Assembly: GCA_947166275.1 (NCBI GenBank)
Contig: CAMVDP010000016.1
Span: 1 to 48,091 of the forward strand
DNA length: 48,091 bases
Origin: an uncultured Clostridia bacterium
GTDB lineage: Bacteria > Bacillota > Clostridia > Oscillospirales > Ruminococcaceae
Direction: 5' to 3'
The notes beneath the pieces are model-generated. The model was given only the letters and a program-made list of their open reading frames with translations, had not been told where the DNA came from and made no database searches. A program made the translations under genes and the position numbers. The stretch's first letter is position 1. Every line of letters starts with the position of its first letter. Shown here piece after piece: positions 24,548 through 31,157 of this stretch.

Positions 24548-25051
24548 TTACGATTTTCCGATAGTGAGCGCCTTGTTCGCTATCGCTTTGAGGCTGTTGA
24601 ATATCGTGAGGTTCGCGGAGTACGACTGAGTAGCCGCGAGCATATCTATTTCCTCCTCTGCCACATCGACGTTCGGGCGGTAATAGTAGCCGTCCTCGTC
24701 AGCGTCGGGGTGAGTCGGGTCATATACCGGGGTCGGGGGCGTCTGATCCTCGACTATCTGTGTGAGCAGCACGCCTTCAAGGGTCTGTGTCCTGTTGCGT
24801 CCCGCGAGTCCGCGGAGCTCCTCAAGGTGCTTACCGAGCACGGTCATGAACTCGATCCTGCTTGAGCTGTCATCGGAAACGCGCTGATAGGTCTTGTTCT
24901 CGGTGAACACCACGTTCTGTCTCACATAGGGGCCGCCCTTGGCGGTACGGGTCGTATCGGCGTTCGCGACATTCTGCGCGATAACGTCCATACGCGCGCG
25001 CTCGGCGATCATGCCGGACACGGCTATATCAAGGTTACTCATGAATGCCAT
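24548..25051 (-). CDS. flgC: Flagellar basal-body rod protein FlgC
   Basis: 167 residues. N-terminal rod motif (SNLDIAVSGMIAERARMDVI, then AQNVANADTT) and the C-terminal heptad region (AATQSYSANLTIFNSLKAIA). FlgC is a proximal rod subunit exported by the flagellar secretion system. Start after AAAGGAGATAATTGAT; 23 bp after flgB. Confidence 0.96.
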   Translation of the reverse strand: MAFMSNLDIAVSGMIAERARMDVIAQNVANADTTRTAKGGPYVRQNVVFTENKTYQRVSDDSSSRIEFMTVLGKHLEELRGLAGRNRTQTLEGVLLTQIVEDQTPPTPVYDPTHPDADEDGYYYRPNVDVAEEEIDMLAATQSYSANLTIFNSLKAIANKALTIGKS

Positions 25052-25074
25052 ATCAATTATCTCCTTTCAGAGGC

Positions 25075-25539
25075 TTACGACTTGCGCATCGCGGTACGCA
25101 TCATCGTAAACTCGGAGTTTATCTGATTTATCAGAGCCTCGTACTGCAGCGCGTTCTTCGCGAAGAGCGCTTCCTGGGTATCGGCATCAACGTTGTTTCC
25201 GTCGGGCTGATCAGCGGTCACCTCGTCGGTGTGCAGCGCCGTTGCGAGTTCTATCTTCCTGCCTTTGAGCTCTACTATGGGCTTCGCGTCAAAATCATAG
25301 TGCGGCTCGTCCGAATTTCTCTCAAAGCCGACATCTTTTTCAAAGCCTGTGCTGAAAGTCGTCTCCTTTGACATCTCTTCGAGCTTCTCACGAAGCACCG
25401 CCGAGAAATACAGGTATTTGCACTTATAGTCCGGGGTATCCTGGTTAGCGATGTTCTGCGCTATGACCTGCTGCTGCTTTGTAAGCAGCTGGAGCCCCTG
25501 CGAAGCTATACGGAATGCGGTTGTGTCGAATAATGCCAT
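25075..25539 (-). CDS. flgB: Flagellar basal-body rod protein FlgB
   Basis: 154 residues, somewhat longer than many FlgB (about 130-140). N-terminal rod motif with QQQVIAQNIANQDTPDYK, and a C-terminal helical segment (LQYEALINQINSEFTMMRTA). First gene of the flagellar operon; start at 25539 after CGGAGG. Followed in order by flgC, fliE, fliF, the FliF-tail gene, fliG, fliH, fliI and fliJ, all on the same strand with short gaps. Confidence 0.94.
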   Translation of the reverse strand: MALFDTTAFRIASQGLQLLTKQQQVIAQNIANQDTPDYKCKYLYFSAVLREKLEEMSKETTFSTGFEKDVGFERNSDEPHYDFDAKPIVELKGRKIELATALHTDEVTADQPDGNNVDADTQEALFAKNALQYEALINQINSEFTMMRTAMRKS

Positions 25540-25553
25540 AAAGACCTCCGTTC

Positions 25554-25600
25554 ATACAACATTGCCACGCGATCCTTGCGCGACATACAGCCTGTTGTAT
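25554..25600 (-). promoter_or_regulatory. Hairpin in the flagellar operon leader
   Basis: On the minus strand ATACAACA and TGTTGTAT (25600-25593 and 25561-25554) are perfect 8-bp arms enclosing a second CGCG/CGCG stem, ending 4 bases before the flgB ribosome site CGGAGG. It may tune translation or stabilise the message. Confidence 0.45.
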
Positions 25601-25613
25601 TACATATATTTTT

Positions 25614-25642
25614 ATTATACTACATATCGTGATAATTTTCAA
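25614..25642 (-). promoter_or_regulatory. Sigma-A-type promoter of the flgB-fliJ operon
   Basis: On the minus strand TTGAAA (25642-25637), 17-bp spacer, TATAAT (25619-25614). This is a housekeeping-type promoter rather than a sigma-28 one. Confidence 0.85.
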
Positions 25643-25680
25643 CATTTTTGTGAAAATTTTTTCAAAGATTTTCAAAGAAA

Positions 25681-26412
25681 TTATTTCCAGCGCCTGCTGA
25701 AATCGGGATCATCGGGCAAAAGGCGCTTTATCGGGCGTCTTCTGATGAAGTCCGCCTCGCGGAAAACGTGCTTTTTCGGTTTAGGCGTCTCATCGAAGCG
25801 CTTTTTCGCATTCATCAGAGCCTCGGATATTTTGACCGGGTCGCCGAACGGGCATGGTATCACAGCGCCGGAAAGCTGTTCGAACGCTCCGACGTTCAGC
25901 CATGGTCTGTCAAAGTCGATGCTGCCGTTCTTTATGTGATAGCCGAGAAAATCGCTCTCCATGCCGTAGCGGCGGATGTTACCTATGACGACGAGCTTTC
26001 TGCGGCTGGGGTGCGGCGTGACCGACTCAAGCTCGCTGAACGATATCACATACAGCTCGCGGAAAACCGCGTTCTTACCGAGCACCTTCATCTCGCCGGA
26101 GTAGATGCTGACGACCGCGGATTTCTGCTGGATATCGAGGAATGTGTACCTGCTGTGACGCGCTTGCTTTTTCTCCGCGCCGGCAGCTGCGGCGAAACAT
26201 ACCGCGAGCCCTGCGACTGTGAGCAGCGCCGCCGCGGCGGTCATTATCCCGGTGAGCGTATAGTTTCTTGCGCCCTCCGCGCCGAACAGTCCGAAGAACA
26301 TGACAATGAACGCGATGACAGCAGTCTCCGCGCAGACAGAACCGACGAGAACGAGTATAACGTTCCTGTGCCGCATGAAATGCGCGGTCGAGCAGTGGAA
26401 ATATGAACGCAT
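25681..26412 (-). CDS. Membrane protein of unknown function upstream of the flagellar operon
   Basis: 243 residues with two strong membrane helices (about 17-41 and 52-77, the second Ala-rich) and a cytosolic C-terminal domain of about 165 residues. The latter has a beta-rich pattern (VSIYSGEMKVLGKNAVFREL, then YVISFSELESVTPHP) recalling membrane-protein PH-like folds that follow two helices, and ends in a basic, Pro/Arg-rich tail. I do not recognise a family. Start at 26412 after GGGGGAAAGG. It has its own promoter and lies on the same strand before flgB, but the flgB promoter sits in between, so co-transcription is optional. Confidence 0.75.
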   Translation of the reverse strand: MRSYFHCSTAHFMRHRNVILVLVGSVCAETAVIAFIVMFFGLFGAEGARNYTLTGIMTAAAALLTVAGLAVCFAAAAGAEKKQARHSRYTFLDIQQKSAVVSIYSGEMKVLGKNAVFRELYVISFSELESVTPHPSRRKLVVIGNIRRYGMESDFLGYHIKNGSIDFDRPWLNVGAFEQLSGAVIPCPFGDPVKISEALMNAKKRFDETPKPKKHVFREADFIRRRPIKRLLPDDPDFSRRWK

Positions 26413-26451
26413 ACCTTTCCCCCGTTCCGGATATACTTATATATAATATAC

Positions 26452-26480
26452 ATTATACAGGTTTTTTCTACGTTTGTACA
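26452..26480 (-). promoter_or_regulatory. Promoter of the membrane protein gene
   Basis: On the minus strand TGTACA (26480-26475), 17-bp spacer, TATAAT (26457-26452). Confidence 0.65.
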
Positions 26481-26632
26481 GCATTTTTTAAAAGTTTTGT
26501 CATCTTTAGGCGATTTAAACAATAATAGTGTGCCCGCGTGACCGCTTTTCGTTGTTTATTTGGCTAATTTGCCGAATATTATGTATGATATGACGGTTTT
26601 TTGATTTTGCGCGAAAAAATCTCGCTTCGCTC

Positions 26633-26662
26633 TTGACTTTTTTGTGCATTTTAATGTATAAT
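26633..26662 (+). promoter_or_regulatory. Promoter of the PilZ-GGDEF-ParA-ComFB gene row
   Basis: TTGACT (26633-26638), 18-bp spacer, TATAAT (26657-26662), about 80 bp before the PilZ start. Together with the leftward promoter this accounts for the 328-bp divergent gap; nothing else is seen there. Confidence 0.75.
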
Positions 26663-26740
26663 TATTAATAAGCGAGTACGCCCGGAGTGCATCTCTTGGT
26701 GTAATGTTATGTATGTGTCTTTGGAAAGGAGGGAGTCTGT

Positions 26741-27451
26741 ATGCGCGACAGAAGCGGTATAATGAGCGTTCGTGTCACCGGTATGGACGGATCGCTGCTG
26801 TTCGAAGCAGACAGCGAGCACTTCTCTTTCCCGAGGATGTTCATACATAATATGCCAGTCAACAACATCATAATGATAAAGCAGAAGTCTCTCCCACAGT
26901 TCGAGGCAGACAGCGCGGTCTACGTCATCGCCCACATGAAAAACGGCGACCGTATCAAGTATACAGGAAGAGTCAAGCTGTCCCTCGAAAACCAGATAAA
27001 TATCCAGATCCGCGATGAGTACGGTACCCTTATGGAGGAACGGCGCAGATACTTCAAGGTGCAATCCTCGCTGCGATGCGTCATAAGCGGATATGAGCGC
27101 GATGATACGGTATATGAGTTCGAGACCCCTCTCATATCGACGATCAAAAACGTGAGTATCGGCGGCGTGTTCATCGAAGGAACAGACCCGCCCTTCCGTA
27201 AAGGCGACATACTCCTGCTCAACTTCAAGGTCGAGCGTGAAGTCGTCGGAGCCGTTGTGGAAGTGCTTCGCCTACAGCTTTTCAGCGACGGTACGCTGGA
27301 GGGCTATGGATGCGAGTTCACCAACGTTGACAAGAAAATGGAAGGCCTTCTCGCAAAGCTCGTCTACGGCATTCAGATGAAGCAGCGTCAAGAGAAGCTC
27401 GAAAACGACCTCCGCAAGGAGGAAGCCCAAAAACGTATCAAAGGCTCTTAG
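26741..27451 (+). CDS. PilZ-domain c-di-GMP receptor (YcgR-like)
   Basis: 236 residues; start after GGAAAGGAGGGAG. An N-terminal YcgR-type domain (about 1-95) is followed by PilZ (about 100-215). The c-di-GMP motifs are RRRYFK at 101-106, where the last Arg of RxxxR is Lys, and NVSIGG at 137-142 (consensus D/NxSxxG). Proteins of this layout bind c-di-GMP and slow or stop flagellar rotation by touching the motor (YcgR, or MotI/DgrA in Bacillus). Location next to the flagellar operon and directly upstream of a GGDEF gene supports a motility role. The C-terminus is a Lys/Glu-rich helix. Confidence 0.88.
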   Translation: MRDRSGIMSVRVTGMDGSLLFEADSEHFSFPRMFIHNMPVNNIIMIKQKSLPQFEADSAVYVIAHMKNGDRIKYTGRVKLSLENQINIQIRDEYGTLMEERRRYFKVQSSLRCVISGYERDDTVYEFETPLISTIKNVSIGGVFIEGTDPPFRKGDILLLNFKVEREVVGAVVEVLRLQLFSDGTLEGYGCEFTNVDKKMEGLLAKLVYGIQMKQRQEKLENDLRKEEAQKRIKGS

Positions 27452-27521
27452 CGCACCGCGCTGACAGTTTTTGCGCGGTCATGCGGCCGCCGTATATTAC
27501 ACGATAGGAATGGTACAGTTT

Positions 27522-29492
27522 ATGAATATCAAGGTAAAAACCGCCCTCAGGGCAATACTTATCGGCGCGACTGTCTTACCCCTTATAGTAGTTGCAGTCG
27601 TCGCGGCGATACAGATATTCGGATTTTCACAGAGTATGATAAACGAAGAAGCCGCAACCTCGGGCTCGGCATTGAGCTCAAGCGTCTCGAATGTGGTTGA
27701 AATCTATTCGGAGACCGTTAAAGCCTTCTCGGGAATGGATTTCGTTAATCGTTCGATAAACGACCTGAATAAAGTCAAGAGTGATCTCGATACATTGTCA
27801 CAGGCGCTCAAGGCAGACGGAAAAGTGCATGACCTCGTTGTTACCGACGGTGCAGGCGGCATCATCTACAGCTCGAAAGGCATCAGCGTCGGTAATCACT
27901 TCTTCGCAATAGATGACAATACCGCATCAAAATCCGGCGTTATCGTATCAAACTTCTTCCCCGGCGAAACAACATACGGCGCAAACGTGTTCGCAGTCAC
28001 CGCTCCCCTTACCGGTACAGGCAACGGCTATGTTTCCATAGTCGCAGATATCTCCTCGATAACAAGCTGCATCGCTGACAAGCATTTCCTCGAAGTAGGT
28101 TCGCTCGTTATATCCGATGAGATCAACGCAATAAATTACAACGGCGAAGCTATCGGCGCTAACAGCGAGCTTTCGGCTGTTTTACAGCCCGATATTCCGT
28201 CCATGATCCGCTCCAACGTACAGGACGCGGGTGAAAAGTTCACAAGCAGCCAGTACCTCGGCGCTTACGGCAAGATCAAAGGCGCAGACTGGGTATGGAT
28301 CTCGGTTTACCCGGCTTCCTCCGCTTCCGGCTCCGTGATGCTCGTATTCATCGTCGGTATGGCTATCATCGCCGCGCTTATCCTTATATGTGTGCTTATA
28401 ATGGTTCTTGCTACACAGAAGGTCATCGACCCGATGCTCGGCATGCTCAAGACCATGAAGGAGATCAACTCCGGCAACCATACCGAGCGTATCGATACCG
28501 CCGGCATGGGCAAAGAGTTCGCGGGTATGTCCAACGTATTCAACGAGATGATGGATGAGTCGCTGATGAGCGAGGAACTTCACAAGACAATATCCGATAT
28601 TTCCGATAACATGCTGTTTGAGTGGGATTTCTCCAAGGAAAGCATGTTCGTATCCGAAAACTTCAAGACTAAGATCGGTCTCAATATTTCAGGCGCAACG
28701 CTCAACAACGGTAAGTTCCTCGATTCACTCATGGACGAGGACGACTCCGAAAAGTACAAGCGCGACATGAATACCCTCTTCAAGGAGAAGGGCGATGTCG
28801 GCGGCGAATACAAGATAAAGACACCGAACGGCCAGGAATTGTGGTTGGCAATGAGAGCTCGCTGCGTTACAGACCGTCTCGGCGAAGTGCTCCGCGTTAT
28901 CGGAGTCCTTTCCGATATCACAAGCGAGAAGAACGCTACACTCAAGCTCGCCGAGCGCGCAAGCTTCGACTTCCTCTCGCAGCTGTACAACAGAAATACC
29001 TTCGAGCGTGAGTTTGCCGCTGAACTTGAAAGAAATGTCGGCAAGAAGGTCGCTGCTCTGTTCATAGACGTCGATGACTTCAAGTTTATCAATGACCGCT
29101 ACAGCCACGCTGTCGGTGATGAGGTCATCAAGTTCGTCGCTGATATCATCAAGGGCAAGACCGGTGAGACCGGCTTCGCGGGACGTTTCGGCGGTGATGA
29201 GTTCGTACTCTGTATCTCCGACCCCGACCTTGTAGAGAACGTCGAAGTCCTCTCCATGGACATCATCGATGACCTGTACGCGGGTTATACCTCACCGTCC
29301 ATCAATACCACACTCAACATCAAGGCAAGTATCGGTATCGCGATCTACCCGGATCACAGCACCGACGGAAAAGAGCTTGTCGGCTGCGCTGATGCCGCTA
29401 TGTACTTCGTTAAGAAGAACGGTAAGGCGAACTATCATATCTTCGTTCCCGAGGATAATCAGCTTGAGGGTAACCACTCTTATTCCATGTAA
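27522..29492 (+). CDS. Membrane diguanylate cyclase (Cache-like, HAMP, PAS, GGDEF)
   Basis: 656 residues from ATG 27522 (AGGA 12 bases upstream); the longer frame starts inside the gap without a site. First helix about 10-32, an extracellular dCache-like sensor about 35-265, second helix about 272-297, HAMP about 300-345, PAS about 352-475 (SDNMLFEWDFSKESMFVSEN) and GGDEF from about 485 with GGDEF at 557-561. Intact active-site motif, so it should make c-di-GMP from GTP. The feedback site RxxD before the motif is KTGE, so product inhibition is probably lost. 70 bp after the PilZ receptor gene, the likely effector of its product. Confidence 0.92.
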   Translation: MNIKVKTALRAILIGATVLPLIVVAVVAAIQIFGFSQSMINEEAATSGSALSSSVSNVVEIYSETVKAFSGMDFVNRSINDLNKVKSDLDTLSQALKADGKVHDLVVTDGAGGIIYSSKGISVGNHFFAIDDNTASKSGVIVSNFFPGETTYGANVFAVTAPLTGTGNGYVSIVADISSITSCIADKHFLEVGSLVISDEINAINYNGEAIGANSELSAVLQPDIPSMIRSNVQDAGEKFTSSQYLGAYGKIKGADWVWISVYPASSASGSVMLVFIVGMAIIAALILICVLIMVLATQKVIDPMLGMLKTMKEINSGNHTERIDTAGMGKEFAGMSNVFNEMMDESLMSEELHKTISDISDNMLFEWDFSKESMFVSENFKTKIGLNISGATLNNGKFLDSLMDEDDSEKYKRDMNTLFKEKGDVGGEYKIKTPNGQELWLAMRARCVTDRLGEVLRVIGVLSDITSEKNATLKLAERASFDFLSQLYNRNTFEREFAAELERNVGKKVAALFIDVDDFKFINDRYSHAVGDEVIKFVADIIKGKTGETGFAGRFGGDEFVLCISDPDLVENVEVLSMDIIDDLYAGYTSPSINTTLNIKASIGIAIYPDHSTDGKELVGCADAAMYFVKKNGKANYHIFVPEDNQLEGNHSYSM

Positions 29493-29560
29493 ATATCAAA
29501 ACTCCGCATTCGCGGCTGTGCTGTGCGCAGCCGCTTGTGTTTTAGAATGGTGAAGGATAT

Positions 29561-30385
29561 ATGGCAAAAGTCATTACGTTTACAAATCAGAAGGGCGGCG
29601 TCGGTAAGACGACCACCTGCTCGGCTCTGTGCGGCTGTCTGTCAAAGCTCGGCAGAAAGGTGCTCGCGCTCGACCTCGACCCACAGGGAAACTTGAGCTT
29701 CAGTCTCGGTGCCAACGCAGACAGCTCATACACGATCTATGATGTGTTCAAGAGCCGCGCAGATATCTACGACACGGTGCAGCACTGCGACGCTTGTGAT
29801 GTGATACCCGCAAACATACTGCTGTCGGGCGTTGAGCTTGAGCTCACATCCGTGGGCAGAGAGTATATACTGCGTGAGCATCTTTCGACTATCTCCGACG
29901 AGTACGACTATGTGCTGATCGATACACCTCCGGCGCTGTCGATACTGACGATCAACGCCTATGCGACCTCCGACCAGCTTATAATACCCATGGTGCCGGA
30001 GATCCTGTCGCTCCAGGGTATCGCCCAACTGAAAGAGACGATCTTCGCAGTCAAGCGCTTCTACAACCAGAACCTTGAGATCCGCGGGATAGTGCTGAAC
30101 AAGTACTCTCCGCGCCTTGTCCTTACCAAGGAGGTCGAGGAGCTCGCAAATATCATCGCCGACCAGCTCGACACAGACGTTTTTGAGCAGAAGATAAGCG
30201 GAAGCGTCATCATCGCTGAGGCTCCCGCCCATGCGAAGACTATCGTGGACTATGCTCCGCGCTCAAAGTCCGCGCATGAATATATGGATCTCACCTATGA
30301 AATACTCGGGCTTGAAAAGCCGAAGCGCAATCCCCAGAAGCTCGGACGCGGCAGACCTCCCAAGAACCGCCCGGTCGATTATTAA
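29561..30385 (+). CDS. ParA-family ATPase with AT-hook-like tail
   Basis: 274 residues. Deviant Walker A KGGVGKTT at 11-18, Walker A-prime LDLDPQGN near 38-45, and DTPPALS. The family (ParA/Soj/MinD) forms ATP-dependent dimers that bind DNA or membrane and position chromosomes, plasmids, chemoreceptors or flagella. No parB is nearby; the next gene, 11 bp on, encodes a ComFB-like protein. No membrane-targeting amphipathic helix is seen. Instead the C-terminus is basic and contains GRGRPPKNRP, an AT-hook-like RGRP core, which would favour DNA binding. It is unlikely to be the main Soj, which usually sits beside spo0J near the origin. Confidence 0.88.
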   Translation: MAKVITFTNQKGGVGKTTTCSALCGCLSKLGRKVLALDLDPQGNLSFSLGANADSSYTIYDVFKSRADIYDTVQHCDACDVIPANILLSGVELELTSVGREYILREHLSTISDEYDYVLIDTPPALSILTINAYATSDQLIIPMVPEILSLQGIAQLKETIFAVKRFYNQNLEIRGIVLNKYSPRLVLTKEVEELANIIADQLDTDVFEQKISGSVIIAEAPAHAKTIVDYAPRSKSAHEYMDLTYEILGLEKPKRNPQKLGRGRPPKNRPVDY

Positions 30386-30396
30386 GGAGTGACAGC

Positions 30397-30792
30397 ATGG
30401 CACATACCGCCAAGACCGACAAGGTGCTCAATCTGTTCGGTGACACCGCCGCACCCGCACCGTTCAACCCAGCTATCAAGCCTCCGGAAAAGGAAGCTGT
30501 GCCCCCGGTCTTCATTAAAGCCGACAACGGCACACAGTTTGTTAATATACCGTTTATACTCATAAACGAGCAGCTCGGAAGCATCATGGAGCGTTTTCAC
30601 TGCTGCACCTGCGACATCTGCGCCACTGCCGTAACTGACGAGGCGCTTCGCAATATGCCTCGGAACATCGTACGTATCAAACGCAAGGCGGATACCGATT
30701 CGGTTAATCGTGCGGCAGCCGATGCGCGCAGTGACGCTATCCGCATCATCACCAAGGCAGTAATGCTCGTAAAGTCAAATCCCCCGCATTGA
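30397..30792 (+). CDS. ComFB-like protein (possible cyclic-dinucleotide receptor)
   Basis: 131 residues; the start follows AAGGAG and the gene is 11 bp after parA, so it is co-translated. Residues 1-47 are Pro-rich and probably disordered. Residues 48-128 match the ComFB pattern: IPFILINEQLGSIM, then the cysteine cluster Cys69-Cys70-Cys72-Cys75 (HCCTCDICATAVTDEALRNM) and a closing helix. ComFB is named from the Bacillus competence operon; members elsewhere have been reported to bind cyclic dinucleotides (from memory). With GGDEF and PilZ genes just upstream, a c-di-GMP-reading partner of the ParA ATPase is a reasonable hypothesis. Confidence 0.78.
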   Translation: MAHTAKTDKVLNLFGDTAAPAPFNPAIKPPEKEAVPPVFIKADNGTQFVNIPFILINEQLGSIMERFHCCTCDICATAVTDEALRNMPRNIVRIKRKADTDSVNRAAADARSDAIRIITKAVMLVKSNPPH

Positions 30793-30801
30793 GAACAAAA
30801 C

Positions 30802-30836
30802 AAGGCAGGCACCGTAAAGATGCCTGCCTTTCCGTT
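30802..30836 (+). terminator. Intrinsic terminator after the ComFB-like gene
   Basis: AAGGCAGGCA (30802-30811) and TGCCTGCCTT (30821-30830), perfect 10-bp stem, then TCCGTTTCCC. Confidence 0.8.
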
Positions 30837-30866
30837 TCCCGCACATCTGTACAGGGTAGGGTATAT

Positions 30867-30961
30867 AAAAAGCGGAAAAGCCGGACTTTGCGTCCCGGGA
30901 CAAGGCCGCACCGGAGCTGTTCGCGAGCGCAGGGCGCTACTCCGGTGTTCTCCGCTTTTTT
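30867..30961. ncRNA. Structured 95-bp intergenic element (candidate RNA or palindromic repeat)
   Basis: AAAAAGCGGA (30867-30876) pairs with TCCGCTTTTT (30951-30960), CACCGGAG (30909-30916) pairs with CTCCGGTG (30940-30947), and CCGGAC (30881-30886) pairs with GTCCCGG (30892-30898, one bulge). The outer stem ends in a T-run on both strands, so it could end transcripts either way. It is far more GC-rich than its flanks. It may be a structured RNA, an elaborate bidirectional terminator or a dispersed palindromic element. The rest of 30962-31130 shows no gene. Confidence 0.5.
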
Positions 30962-31157
30962 ACAGTATATGCCGCACACCTCGTTCGTGATGTTGTCCGC
31001 CAACCCGCCTTAAAGAGCATTTTTTTGCTTCTTTGCCGTCACCGACACACCGATCGGTATCATGGTTATGACTTTTTTCGCGAAAAGCCTTTATTTTTGA
31101 CGAGATCTGTGATATAATAAATATAATTATGTAATGACTCTGTATGGAGATGAGAAG

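Noticed and set aside
29561-30385. Calling this gene soj of the chromosomal parABS system
   Set aside because: No spo0J/parB or origin-type genes nearby, and the C-terminal AT-hook-like tail is not typical of Soj.
30880-30910. GGGACGCAAAG on the minus strand, similar to part of the c-di-GMP-I riboswitch
   Set aside because: The other conserved parts of that riboswitch (upstream GGGCAAA-type segment, second helix receptor) are missing and no suitable downstream gene follows on that strand.
31134-31157. Upstream ATG at 31134 for the sigma-like protein
   Set aside because: No ribosome site; GGAG is correctly spaced for 31158.
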